Assembly (NCBI RefSeq): GCF_029784135.1
Contig: NC_073746.1
Location: forward strand, 74,949,542 to 75,013,541
Direction: 5' to 3'
DNA: 64,000 nt
Source: Toxorhynchites rutilus septentrionalis
Lineage: Eukaryota; Arthropoda; Insecta; Diptera; Culicidae
The position numbers were made by a program, and so were the translations under genes. Below, piece after piece: positions 12,234 to 23,787 of this stretch (position 1 is its first letter; each line of letters begins with the position of its first letter). The notes under the pieces are model-generated. The model did not search any database. It was not told where the DNA came from and saw only the letters and a program-made list of their open reading frames with translations.

Positions 12234-12400
12234 TATTTCAATAGGAGTTAACATTGTTTCGGATAAAATGTGTTGCACAATGCTTAGCTTATGTTTTATT
12301 TACCGCAGCACCACTAACAACTCGAATGACAAATACAAGTGATTAAAACGGTTCGAATATATATTTACAAGAACACTGGAGTCGCTTTTCACGCGGTTTT

Positions 12401-14158
12401 TGACGTAGGACTACGTCTTTCATTTCTATACCGGGGTGTAAAATCAAAGTTTCGAAAACGAAAGCGTTACGCCGGAGACCGAGATTTTGAGCGTTAATAG
12501 CTCCTAAACAACTGAACGAAATGGTATGATAAACACTTCATTCGAAAGATAAAATGTCTACGCGTTCTATACTTGTTACTTTTTGATCCAAAAACTTGTT
12601 TCAATAGTCTTAAAATTGCTTTCAAAACAGGCTATTGAAATCACCAATCGGTATATAAGCGAGCGCCGCTCGGAAATCCACTCAGTTCTAATTGAACAGC
12701 GATTGGAGCATGTTGTCGCTGTTGTGGTGAAGCTCTTCGTTTATCATGAAAGCGCGGATGAACGGTGTCACCAAGAGCCTGTTTGTGCACCTTAGGCCAG
12801 ACACGAATCCATCAGGAGGAGAGGCATGCCACAAACGGTTCCCCGGGAAGATCTCAAAGCAGCCAAGCAGCCGCTACACACACACACATACACGCGCAGA
12901 ATTCTTTCCGTTTGGATGCCATTCAGCATCGAGAAAGATCCGGAAAATAATCTGCCAGTTCCTCTGGGAATTCCAGTATCGAGGAAAATGTGAAAATATC
13001 TCATCGTTACTGAAAATAATCTGCCAGTTCCTCTGGGAATTGAAAAATACATTCATGTGAAAGAGTTTCTTTGAATGTTTTCTATCCATGTAACACTGTG
13101 ACCAAATACATTTGTTTTTGTGATTTTTCAATCAATCGCAATTAACAGGATAGCTTCTGAATATTATTCTTCCCCATCAGTAGGATATTTCCGTATCCAA
13201 TATTGTATGCGCCCGCAATCGATTATTGCTCAGTCGCCGAAAGTTCCGAGCTCAGAGAGTTCATTCCCCTCTAGTTTGCCTTCCAAATTGCCATCGTAAA
13301 CCACGCCTTCTCTCGATTCAATCACGCACAAAAAGCATACTTAAGCGATATTCTGGTGGAGAGACGCATTCATTTTTCGTGAGGACATCGACAAGACAAC
13401 ATCGTTGCTGAGGATGCTGGACGGCGAAGGATCGAGATCTGCCCTGAAACGCGAGCAGTTTGTTTGAAACTGTGAGGGAGCACAGAGAAGCCTATCCTTC
13501 AGGAGAAGAGAAGGTGGCCATCGAAGCAGTCGCTACACACACACATACACGCACGGAATTCTTTCCGTTTGGATGCCATGCAGCATCGAGAAAGATCCGG
13601 AAAATAATCTGCCAGTTCCTCTGGGAATTTAAAATTACATTCATGTGAAAGAGTTTATTTTGATGTTTTCTATCCATGTAACACTGTGACCAAATATTTT
13701 TCAATCAAGTGCTATTAACAGGTGGTTATCGAATTAGCATTAACCACTGATGGGCTTCCAGTATCGAGGATAATGTGGAAATATCTAATCGTTACTGAAA
13801 AAAATCTGCCAGTTCCTCTGGGAATTTAAAAATACATTCATGTGAAAGAGTTTATTTGAATGTTTTCTATCCATGTAACACTGTGACCAAATACATTTGG
13901 TTTTGTGATTTTTCAATCAATCGCAATTAACAGGATAGCTTCTGAAGATTATTCTTCCCCATCAGTAGGATATTTTCATATCCAATATTGCATGCATAAA
14001 ACCTTGTACCTCCAACGTAACGCTCTCGTTTTCGAAGTCCCCCAAATATTCATTTATTTATTCATTCAGAATGGATTCCGATTCAACTTCAAACAAAGGA
14101 TCACTGAATCAACGATAGTCCTGCGTCACCATTGCAGTTATACCATAGATATAACCCA
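12401..14158 (+). mobile_element. Modular repeat family, copy C, with internal promoter
   Basis: The left end is TGACGTAGGACTACGTC (12,401-12,417). The right end is TAGTCCTGCGTCACC followed by CATAGATATAACCCACT (14,116-14,158), so the first 13 bp of each end are near-inverse. The interior contains a TATA/Inr promoter (12,652-12,690) and a CA microsatellite (about 12,877-12,896). It also has several repeats of a 110-bp block containing AATCTGCCAGTTCCTCTGGG (about 12,950, 13,010, 13,605 and 13,805). A partially duplicated middle lies at about 13,140-13,680. A 1,072-bp inverted relative is at 21,921-22,992. The 104-residue frame starting at 12,746 is not preserved in that relative. Confidence 0.65.
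12652..12690 (+). promoter_or_regulatory. RNA polymerase II core promoter inside copy C (TATA + TCAGT initiator)
   Basis: TATATAAG is at 12,652-12,659 and the arthropod initiator TCAGTT is at 12,682-12,687. If the A at 12,684 is +1, the TATA box starts at -32, the normal spacing. The same arrangement is preserved on the minus strand in the 22-kb copy. An ATG follows at 12,746. Transcription is inferred from the motif pair only. Confidence 0.5.
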
Positions 14159-14614
14159 CTTTCTGTTTTTTATACGCGGTTTTTTTTTACATGAATTTCG
14201 GAATTTACGCGGTTTTTTACGCGGATTTCGAAATTTACGCGATTTTTTTAAGCGGCACGCATTAACCTCGTAAAATTCAATATGTTAATTGTGGTGACTT
14301 TTCGCGAAATAATTTAGTATTGTATCACTGATTAGTAGCTGAAAAATAAAAGAAGATACAGATAGCAGGATTGTAGCATGCAAAAAAAATCAGGTAATCA
14401 GTTGTTAGAATATGGGTTACATTTTAAACTAATAATTCACTGTTTGTTAGATTTTTACACGGGTTTTGAAAATTACCCGGTTTATTTTTACGCGGATTTT
14501 GGAATTTACGCGGTTTTGTTTTACGCGGATTTTGGAATTTACGCGGTTTTTTTACTCGGATTTTGGGATTTACGCGGCACGTATCCCCCGCGTAAAAAGC
14601 GACTCCAGTGTAGT

Positions 14615-15060
14615 TGAAACGGCAAACAATTTCTAGCGAATAAGATATATCAGTCTAACTAATTATTTCTCTCAGTGTGACGATTATTCGATAAATCGAT
14701 TATTTTGGGGCTATTAATCGTATCGAATAACAAAAAAGGATTCGATTAGTTGATGAACTATTAATTTAAAAAATCGGGGATCTCTAGGTGTGTCATCGAT
14801 TCATCATGAAAATAGTTGCTCTTCGTCAAAATAAATGGGAAGTATTGATTTTCAACCCCCAATAATAAAACTGATACTTTTTACAATGTTGTATAAATTT
14901 AAAACCAAACGCTTGAAAAATGTCTTTTTATCAATTAAATCGAGATTCATTCCAATAAATAATTTGTTGGCTCAGTTAAAAAAATGTTTATTCATAATGC
15001 GCAAAGATTTGTATGAAAATAACACGACCAAAAATTAGGAGACATTTAATTTCTGTCTGA
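14615..15060. other. AT-rich intergenic sequence
   Basis: Contains a CGATTAATCG-type patch (about 14,680-14,760) similar to that at 6,945-7,045. No gene is recognised. Confidence 0.3.
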
Positions 15061-16620
15061 TGCTATCAAATCATCAAATCATTGTTTAGAAAACAGTTTT
15101 TTGATTCAAGTGAATATTTCTCCTTATTATCAACTGTCGGTTTTGAGCCTCGCAGGAATTCCCTGGAAACCCAAATTAAACCAGCCAGCAGCAATGCGAA
15201 CAATAAAAGCCAAACTCTGAGTGCACCTTTATGCTTATATTGATTGTAAACCAAAGTTGTTAACTACTCCAGCGCTATTAAAATTCATAGACCCATAAAT
15301 CAACGTGGCAAACTCTCGTATCTCTCGAAACGCTGCTTTGCATCAGACCGAGTGGGACCCCGAATCGGCAGTGCGGTTGGTCCCCTGGCGCACTGGGCGC
15401 TCTTGCGGGAAGAGATAGTTAAAATAATCCATGCAGCAAAACGCTACAACCGGCTGTCAGAAATCATAAGCATAGATTTATCGGTTCAGGGTGGCGGTGG
15501 CAACCAAAACTGCAGAATGGTCCGTGGAAAATATATCAAACTTATTAAGTTATAAGATGTTTGTTCTCGACGAGGGAAATAAATTTTCCTCCCGCCGGAC
15601 TCTTTCCGCATGATTCAACGACACACACACATATATTCACTTCCAAAGGGTGTAAATTTGATCAGCCAAAATTCGAAAGTTGATTGCCAACTTGTTTTCC
15701 AATCAAAATCTCCCCCCGGTAGCGGTCCAGAACCACACACCGAGCTTTGCCACCGTCCGGCTTGTAAGGACACCATATATCATTAGTGCAACATGTCGAT
15801 TTAATGTTTGCATGATTGCTCGGAATGATATCATAAGTGGGTAATCGAAACCGAAACCAGAATAAGAAGTCGCCAAGTCGCCATAGCGCACACCGGTCTA
15901 GCGTTAGCGTCCCAAGCGGCAGCAGCTGCTCAAATATTGACCAACAACAGCACGCGCTCGGAGAAAGAGCAACTGGCCGCGGTCCAACTGAGTCAGTCAG
16001 TCAGTCAGTCACTCAGTCAGTTTAATCATAGTCCACGCAACCAAGTATTGACCCGTTTACAGACGACCCTTTTCCCGCCGTGCCCTCCTTTCGTCTGGCA
16101 CAATCCACTGGGAGAGAGGTGTGTATGTGTGTTCATATGATTGTATACCTCCGATTCCGATTCCGAGGACCCACAGCGAGTGGCGTAACTTTCTTGACCT
16201 GGTACGCACTTAGCTGGTAGCTTATGATTACCATCGGACCGGCAGCCAAGAAGCCAGGTCCAGTGCTTCCCGTCGATAGAGGTGAGCGTTTCGGTGTTTT
16301 CGGCCTCCCGCAGTCTGCGGCAGGGCTTTCGATCGCGGCCGCGCGACCGGCTGCTGAAATGAAGCGGACGGCCTTTCGGTTTTCACAGATTAATCGCTCG
16401 GCTGGATCTTTCTGGTTGTATCAATCAAACTGTTTTCCCTCTCGATCGCTTTATTTTCTCGGCCCGATTTCGCGGGAAGTCTCAAAGCGGGAACAAATGT
16501 ACCGCAGCAGAATCCGAATCGTACTCAATATTCGGATTGGGTTGTTGTTTACTGCTGTTGTGGAGTATTTTTTATCTAATATGTGCTTATAATCAGTCAG
16601 AAGCTGAATTATTGTGTTGA
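15060..16620. other. Unique, GC-richer block; CAGT tetranucleotide run
   Basis: No transposon ends were found. A CAGT/TCAG tetranucleotide run lies at about 15,988-16,020. A GC-rich segment with a GCGGCCGC site is near 16,336. An ATG-initiated frame at 16,224 meets a good splice-donor match (GAG, then GTGAGC) near 16,280, which could mark a short first exon, but nothing in the peptide is recognisable. Confidence 0.35.
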
Positions 16621-17156
16621 CTGAACATTATTATGAAAACAAAACAGCACTAAACGGACAAGTTGCCAGTGGGAGTGACATGAACTGTGAGAAGTCTGTT
16701 TAATCTATTCCTAAGGAATGCCAAGCTTCTATAAATGGAAATCAAATCGCCAAATGTGGACTGTTTAGAAGATCACTTTAATCAAAAGCAAAATAGTTGA
16801 GGGTCTGTCCGTTTATACTGCTGAAAAGCACGATATCACTTCTAGGTGGATTAATTCGATTTTTTCATCATTCAACGAACATTCGTGATGAGTTCAGACC
16901 TTGGTTGAATAAAATTATTCCTCTCTCGATCGATAAACCTCTACGCTTCATATATTACAAACCTGTCCATGTCACCCCCACTACATGTCCATTAGACCCG
17001 CACCGAAAAAAAAGTTGTACCTTTCGGTCTGTTTCAATTTTAGTAAAAAACAATGAAAAACTCTTTTTTGTAAAATATTTGGCCAATTAGGTAGAAAAAC
17101 AGTACATTGAATTGCAAGAAACTGCATCAAAGTTTTGAGAAACATGAGTTTCCAAA
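16620..17156. other. AT-rich intergenic sequence
   Basis: No coding or repeat structure could be supported here. Confidence 0.3.
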
Positions 17157-17545
17157 GTTTTTTTTACGCGGGGGATACGTACCTCGTAAAAAAAACCGCG
17201 TTAATTGGAAAATCCGCGTAAAAAAACCGCGTTAATTGGAAAATCCGCGTAAAAAAACCGTGTTATTGGAAAATCCGCGTTAATTGGAAACTCCCCGTAA
17301 AGAAAAAAAAAGGTCACATAAAAATCCTCTTGAGAATCGTGATGGGGTGCGGCATACGCTCTGAGGGAGCTTGAAAGGGAGAGATATGAACTGAGAGAGA
17401 GAAGTGATGTTGCTCAGGTTTACGCGCAAAAATCGGAAAATCCGAGAAAAAAACCGCGTTAATTGGAAAATCCGCGTAAAAAAAAACCGCGTTAATTCGA
17501 AAATCCGCGTAAAAAAAACCGCGTAAAAAAACCTGGGTGTAATTG
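17157..17545 (-). repeat. ACGCGG-family tandem block
   Basis: The block opens with TTTTTTACGCGGGGGATACG and contains repeated units of AAAAAACCGCGTTAATTGGA plus AAATCCGCGT. This is the reverse complement of the repeat type at 14,160-14,610. A 100-bp unrelated segment (about 17,305-17,425) interrupts it. Terminal repeats equivalent to the 12,375 end were not found, so this is a partial copy. Confidence 0.6.
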
Positions 17546-19500
17546 TAGTTCTTCTTAACATGTCCGTTTTACTCCCACATCACCTTCTTTTTTTGTTAAT
17601 CTTTCGATTCATTCGTCGCCGCAAATCACAGATTCAAAAAATTAAGTAGGCAAAAGTTCGAAAGCTTCTCAACTGTACTTCGTCCAGCTACAGTATCTCA
17701 ACTTGACTGTTGTTGTCAGCCCAATACAAATCCATTCCCGTCATCGTTTGGAAAATTTTGAGACATTGAAATCGTTTTACTCTGATAATAATTTTAAATT
17801 GAAAAAAAATAATGCCAATCGGCTTTATAAGTAGTAGCCGTTGTTTTTTTTTATTTGTTGATTCTTTCATTTATGCAGTATTTATTACACCACTTACTAC
17901 CAATATATCTGAGAGTTTGAGAATATGTGAAATCTTTGGCTCCAGGAAACGCTCGGTTATGACAATTGTATGAAATGGTGGGTTAAAGTGACTAAAACAA
18001 AACTTCGTTCTTTTCCATCCAATTTGTTCTAATGCGTATAGATACCTATTTAATCATTTATGTAATAATCCAAGTATGCAACTGCCCAAAAATACTCATC
18101 CTTCAAAATCGCTTTACGAGAACATTCGAAAGAATCAACGACAAATACATATTTGCTTTTTTAATGATTTTAACGCGGAGATTGTTTCCAAAGCAAAAAC
18201 AAAAACGCCATTGATTCCATCCGACATTAGGACTGCACTCTAAAAAATCCTACTGAAATTAGAAACGTTTCTTCGGTGACTTCAAAGGACTGTACAACAG
18301 TAAAACTGCGCAATCAAGCAAAAAATGTTACAGTCAAGCATGAAATAACATTTGAAGAAATTTATTTGGCAATAAAATAATTCGCCTGCAGAAAATCTCC
18401 GAGAAACGAGTGTCGAAAAGAGTTATTCTGAAGACCTCTGTAATTATTGAGCGTAATTGAATGTAGTTTTATTTGAAGCTAATCGATGTAATATTTAAAA
18501 TAAAGTGTCGAAAGCATTCAAATGAAGAAACAACTGGATTTAGGCATACTTCTTCACTGAACTTTGACTACGAGATACCAGTTCAGATATAGAAGCGAAA
18601 ATTAGAACAAAGAAAGCAATAGTTTGAATGCCTAAAATGTTCCAATTTGAACAAAAATATTTTCGATGCGTTTAATGCCATAGAACGTAGAATTATCAAG
18701 TTTAATTCCAAATATAAAGCAGGAAGACTTATCGCTTGTGACTTTGACCATAACATTGATCGTATTGATAGGATTTTCCTCTTGGCTGTGGTGCAGAATT
18801 TGTAATCTAATCCCGGATTCAAAGCCTCTTTGAAAAAAAAAAACACAAAAGTCGTAATAACATAAGCTTATTAACAGAAATCTCATATGTAACATCCTAA
18901 TCTTTCGTAGAACAAAGTGATCCTTAAAAAACTGCTCTCCGGTGCAGAGTACATCTAACGCAGCTGTATCAAAGATAACGTCGCAAAATGGACGCTGAAT
19001 TCGGGAAACATTTGAGAACGAGGATACCACCCATTAAAAAAGGTGGACTGAATCTGCTTCTTTCAGTACAAAGTTCTGCGCATGAACTCCGTTTTTGAGT
19101 AGGTATTATACAAATTTGTATAGCACTCGTTTCGCTAGTTGAAAAATCCTCTAAATATTCCGGTCATTTCATCATGTTACAACATCCCACATGTACTCTG
19201 CAGATAAAAATGTATCAGCAGTTCGCCATGTCAAATTTATTCTCACGTAGACCTGGACCTAGAACACAGAGATCAGTTTATGATATTTGAGCATAACGTA
19301 GCTTAGAAGTTGAAAACAATGGTCATCTACTACCAATAGAAGCTTGATCGCTCACCGTTTAGGTGAGAATGCATATTTAAAAGGTCGATGATATGGATAA
19401 ATATTTGACATAACCACCGTTTTATGGATAAATATGAAGTACTCAAAATGGACGGAATGTTTCAAGATTTTCAAAAAATTATTTTTAAAAACAGATATGA
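17546..19500. other. AT-rich sequence, nothing recognised
   Basis: Open frames here are short, overlap on both strands and carry no recognisable motif. No terminal inverted repeats or target-site duplications were found. Confidence 0.3.
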
Positions 19501-19527
19501 ATGCATTTAAAAAAAATTGTTTTTCGT

Positions 19528-19640
19528 GTCCACGTGGACATTATCTGTACCCCCACCCCCCTCACCGTGGACAAACGTGGACATTTTCGTACCCCCTATC
19601 ACCCCTAATGTTGTCCACGGGGTATGTGGACAGCACCACA
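19528..19640. repeat. Clustered GTGGACA motif repeats
   Basis: GTGGACA occurs four times on the plus strand and once in inverse orientation (TGTCCAC) within about 110 bp, separated by C-rich tracts (ACCCCCACCCCC). It may be the end of a short interspersed repeat; the family was not identified. Confidence 0.4.
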
Positions 19641-19679
19641 GGAGCACCGTATTGATTCGTGATCAGGTTCACTAGACAT

Positions 19680-20365
19680 CAAGCTTCGTTTAGGAGAAGC
19701 ATAAACTGATACATGGTTGAGTAAAATGTAAGTTTAGCATGGTTTCTTGCTGTGGTGGCTGAGAGCAGGCAAACGACCACAAAAAGTTAAAAGAAAAAAG
19801 TCAAAATTAAGTTTACCAGATTTTGATCGTTCCACTCTTTACTCGGTTCAACATTCATCGGCATGAACCTAATTGCGACCCTAGTTCCTCCATATATGTA
19901 TGTAGAGATGCTTGGAGAATACCTCGCCAAACAATTCTTCATATTTCATTAAAGCACACTTGCGCTTTGTCGTCAAGTTCCAAAAGTGCATCACCCTTGT
20001 CGAAAATCGAACACTTCTCTAATTACATTTTTGTTCAACTTATGTGGTTACCGAGTCTACATTTTTTTTTACTGACATCAATTTTGTTATTTTTGTGCGA
20101 GTGAAACAAATCTCAAGTTTCCACTCGGTTCGTGGCAGTTCAACACATACGGGACATTTTTTGATTACTCGGCGCATAATTATTTATCGGCAGATACAGC
20201 AGGGTAACTCCAAGCGCCTCCCCAGAAATTTGAAGGTAGAAGAATTGGCTTGTAGAATTAATTTCGGAAAAATAAAAGAGTCGAGAGTTGCACGCTAACA
20301 GGATTGGTCGAGTTTTAGGGGTATGAAAGGAAGGCAAGACCGTTCAGGCAACGCTACAATTGGTG
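19680..20365 (+). mobile_element. Possible LTR and primer-binding site of a retroelement (tentative)
   Basis: The layout resembles an LTR 3' end followed by a leader. AATAAA is at about 20,270, a segment ends in GCTACA at about 20,358, and two bases later comes TGGTGACAGCGGTGGG. A TGG-starting stretch just after an LTR is what a tRNA primer-binding site looks like. A reading frame with ATG begins 230 bp downstream. The left LTR boundary is arbitrary, and no second LTR and no polymerase were found. Confidence 0.3.
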
Positions 20366-20589
20366 ACAGCGGTGGGATGCTGTTCAAGTGGGGACAGCAA
20401 CCCACCCATCGTGGTGTTTACAAAGTGTTGCTTTCCTTGAAGATAATCTGGGAATCGGAAAGGATCCCTAGTTCAGAAAATTTGCGAGGACAGATATTGT
20501 AGTGAAAGAAGAAAAAATCGAAAAAATATGAATCAACATAATGCGGTACAAGAAGTGACGTTCGAAAATAAACATGTAGTGAAAAAAAG

Positions 20590-21111
20590 ATGTGGGAAAT
20601 TATTAGTATAGTTGAGCCAAGTAAAACCAACCATCATGTGGTAGTGATCTCCAAAGAAGAAAATTCCGGTAATGAATCGCTTGTTTCGGATCGATCGAAC
20701 AATAAGGATATGCTGTCGAGCATATACAGCAAAGTGGAAAGCATGTTGAAGAAAAATGATTCCCGCACGGAGTCGATTGGAGAAGCTCATTTGGTTGAAC
20801 CACCGTTGTCTGCAGAGAAGTTTGATTCACGATTCATGTTTTCGCTGGACTGTGGCCCCGAGATGTCTATCTACATCGGATCGAATGTGGTAACCTATCC
20901 GTTGGTCAAAGGAGGAAGACAGGAACAAACGTCAGTTCTCGGAAATAATCGTATTAGAACAATGTCCTGGAAAAAAGGTAATGAAGATGGTCGAGTTTCG
21001 AGCGACATAGCATGCGCTGCCATAACTATTTCGCAAATAGTGACGTCAGTCGTTGTGTTTATCTTTGATTGCCCACCGCATCCATGTAAAAATGCTATTT
21101 TCAGGAAGTAA
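20590..21111 (+). CDS. Unidentified 173-residue ORF, possibly gag/protease remnant
   Basis: This is an ATG-initiated open frame following the candidate primer-binding site. The N-terminal half is polar and charged. Near residue 80 the segment FMFSLDCGPEMSIYIG resembles the retropepsin active-site pattern F-x-x-D-T-G-A-x-x-S-x-I, but has D-C-G instead of D-T-G, so it would not be a normal aspartic protease. A hydrophobic stretch (ISQIVTSVVVFIF) lies near the C terminus. No reverse transcriptase or integrase follows. The frame could be a fusion left by deletion in an LTR retroelement, or chance. The function is not known. Confidence 0.35.
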   Translation: MWEIISIVEPSKTNHHVVVISKEENSGNESLVSDRSNNKDMLSSIYSKVESMLKKNDSRTESIGEAHLVEPPLSAEKFDSRFMFSLDCGPEMSIYIGSNVVTYPLVKGGRQEQTSVLGNNRIRTMSWKKGNEDGRVSSDIACAAITISQIVTSVVVFIFDCPPHPCKNAIFRK

Positions 21112-21905
21112 TTAATCAACTAAAAACGAACATTTTTGTAGAGCTCCAGCTGAATATGAAGCTAATGTGATAGCGTGGAGTGAATATTTGTGAAATCACG
21201 TCGAAAAAGACGGATAAAATTTCCATGTCCCATTTTCACTTCCGCACGTTCATAGAAACAAACGAAGTTTCATCATTTTACCGTTATGAAGTTGATGTTT
21301 CGAAGGCTCTCAGTATCGGTGTGTATGTTGTGAGATAATATTCGCCAACTAATCAAAATTTCACCGAAAATGTTACTGCTTTCGAGAACTAAGCATACGA
21401 CTGCTCTCTGGACCTTTTTACCACATGAATAATCGAAATAAGCCACGAAATAATTGTCATCTGTTAAAAAACAACCAGTTGAATGATTTCATGAGAATTT
21501 TGGTTCAAATTAACATGCAACCGTGAGTACTTTCAACATTGTTTTGTTTCTTCCATGTACATTCCATATTGAATGCAAATAATTACGACACAATATTTTG
21601 CTTGCCAATACAGATACACTTCGCCTACTGCTCCACCTCTATATGTACCTCATTGGTATTAGATGCAGGGCAGTTATTTTTGTGTCAATATTTAGACGAT
21701 TGTCATATTTGGAAAATATTCAAAGTTAACATGAAGTAACTAAATCGGATTCCGCGTTCCATGATCTTTTACTATGTACTGAGAATCCAACACTAAAATA
21801 AATAGAATAGCAACCATGTGTGGAAATCGGATAAAGAATTGTAGTAAATTATGTAAAACAAATAATGTGAGACCGATTTAAACCTTGCAAATCGTTGGTT
21901 CAAAG
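21112..21905. other. AT-rich sequence, nothing recognised
   Basis: No motif or repeat end could be supported between the unidentified ORF and the inverted modular element. Confidence 0.3.
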
Positions 21906-21920
21906 TGAAAAACAGGAAGT

Positions 21921-22992
21921 GGGTTATATCTATGGTATAACCGCAAGGGTGACGTAGGACTATCGTTGATTTAGAGATCATTTGTATGAAGTTGAATATA
22001 AATTCATTCTGAATGAATGAATATTTGGAGAACTTCGAAAACGAGAGCGTTACGTTGGAGGCACAAGGTTTTATGCATCCAATATTGGATACGGAAATAT
22101 CCTACTGATGGGGAAGAATAATCTTCAGAAGCTATCCTGTTGATTGCGATTGATTGAAAAATCACAAAACCTAATGTATTTGGTCACAGTGTTACATGGA
22201 TAGAAAATATTAAAATAAACTCTTTCATATGAATGTAATTTTAAATTCCCAGAGGAACTGGCAGATTATTTTCAGTAACGATTAGATATTTCCACATTTT
22301 CCTCGATACTGGAAGCCCACCAGTGGTTAATGCTAACTCGATAACCATCTGTTAATAGCACTTGATTGAAACATATTTGGTCACAGTGTTACATGGATAG
22401 AAAACATTCAAATAAACTCTTTCACATGAATGTATTTCTAAATTCCTAGAGGAACTGGCAGATTATTTTCCGGATCTTTCTCGATCCAAACGGAAAGAAT
22501 TCCGTGCGTGTATGTGTGTGTGTGTAGCGGCTGCTTCGAGATCTTCCTGGGGAACCGTTTGTAGCATCACTCTCCTCCTGATGGATTCCCTTCTGGCCTA
22601 AGGTGCACAAACAGGCTCTTGGTGACACCGTTCATCCGCGCTTTCATGATAAATGAAGAGCTTCACCACAACAGCGACAACATGCTCCAATCGCTGTTCA
22701 ATTAGAACTGAGTGGATTTCCGAGCGGCGCTCGCTTATATACCGATTGGTGATTTCAATAGCCTATTTTGAAAGCAAATTTAAGACTATTGAAACAAGTT
22801 TTTGGATCAGAAAGTAACAAGTATAGAACGCGTAGACATTTTATCTTTCGAATGAAGTGTTTATCATACCATTTCGTTCAGTTGTTTAGGAGCTATTAAC
22901 ACTCAAAATCTCGGTCTTCGGCGTAACGCTTTCGTTTTCGAAACTTTGATTTTACACCCCGGTATAGAAATGAAAGACGTAGTCCTACGTCA
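21921..22992 (-). mobile_element. Modular repeat family, copy D (inverted relative of copy C)
   Basis: On the minus strand it starts with TGACGTAGGACTACGTC (22,992 back to 22,976) and ends with the shared right terminus (21,965 back to 21,921). It matches copy C through the promoter, the CA microsatellite (here TG at about 22,505-22,525), the repeated CTGCCAGTTCCTCTGGGAAT block and the right end. It lacks the roughly 600-bp duplicated middle of copy C. The frame equivalent to that at 12,746 stops after 27 residues. Confidence 0.7.
22702..22741 (-). promoter_or_regulatory. Conserved TATA + initiator inside copy D
   Basis: The reverse complement reads TATATAAG, about 30 bp and then TCAGTTCTAATTG, identical in arrangement to 12,652-12,690. 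The intervening sequence is also preserved. Activity is inferred from the motifs only. Confidence 0.5.
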
Positions 22993-23785
22993 AAAAAAAA
23001 CCTGATATAATATATGAAAAATTTATATATATAAGCTAGACTACTATAAACGAAAAAGCACTTGTTGGCGACTGCAAACTATTTCACTATAACAAATTAT
23101 GACAGCAGTGAGAAAATGAATAGGACCAATTTTTTTTCCCCTCAAAACAACCAAATTTTAAAAAAAGGGAAGAGATAAAGCTTTTTCCTAATCAATTCAA
23201 ATCAACTGTTGGAAGGATAATCAATTTTTAAATAAATTAGGAGATTTTTAGAATAAGAGCGATACAATGTGTGTGAAATGAAACTATGCACCTAGAAGAA
23301 AGTTGTACGATCTAATTCTTCTCATGCTTCAAGAATGTAATACACAGACTGAATTAATTTAGCAGAGAAATTTGAACCCGGCATCAAAATATGAATCAAA
23401 GAAGGGATAATTATTTTTTAACAATATTCCGTCAATTCTGTGAAGACTGCTTCTTCTGTTTAGAAAGAAACAATCATATCTCCCATACCTTAATTGTATG
23501 AACAGGGAAATATGGGGAAATGTACTTATCAATAATTTGAATAGGTGTGATTCTAAACTTTACACACACACTTTGAAGTGGGATTTTTAAAAAAGTGAAA
23601 GATTGAGCCATATATGTCTACAGACAATCTATAACAAGAATGAGTCCATCAATCGCAATGATAGCTTTTGAATGTACCGAAGGGCTGGAAAACCAGGAAT
23701 GAGTTCCTGTAAAGACATATATGCTCTAACACTTACTTGAAGGTTCATAGCAACTAGAAATGTGGGAATTCAAAATTCTAAGAAA
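22993..23785. other. AT-rich intergenic sequence
   Basis: No gene or repeat boundary was recognised between copy D and the mariner element. Confidence 0.3.
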
Positions 23786-23787
23786 TA

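Larger units (their letters stand above)
12375..14613. mobile_element. ACGCGG-rich MITE, split by a modular-family insertion
   Basis: The left end (ACACTGGAGTCGCTTTTCAC at about 12,374) is the inverse of the right end (AAAAAGCGACTCCAGTGT, ending at about 14,613). Between them, once 12,401-14,158 is removed, the sequence is a set of short tandem units of the form TTTACGCGGATTTTGGAAT with runs of T. Another block of the same family lies at 17,157-17,545. Target-site duplications were not clear. It is non-coding. Confidence 0.6.

Noticed and set aside
14160..14610. CRISPR-like array of ACGCGG repeats
   Set aside because: Units are short, degenerate and contiguous, with no spacers.
15066..15254. 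Minus-strand 62-residue frame with a hydrophobic, membrane-like stretch
   Set aside because: It begins at TTG rather than ATG, has no flanking splice or promoter evidence and no recognisable family.
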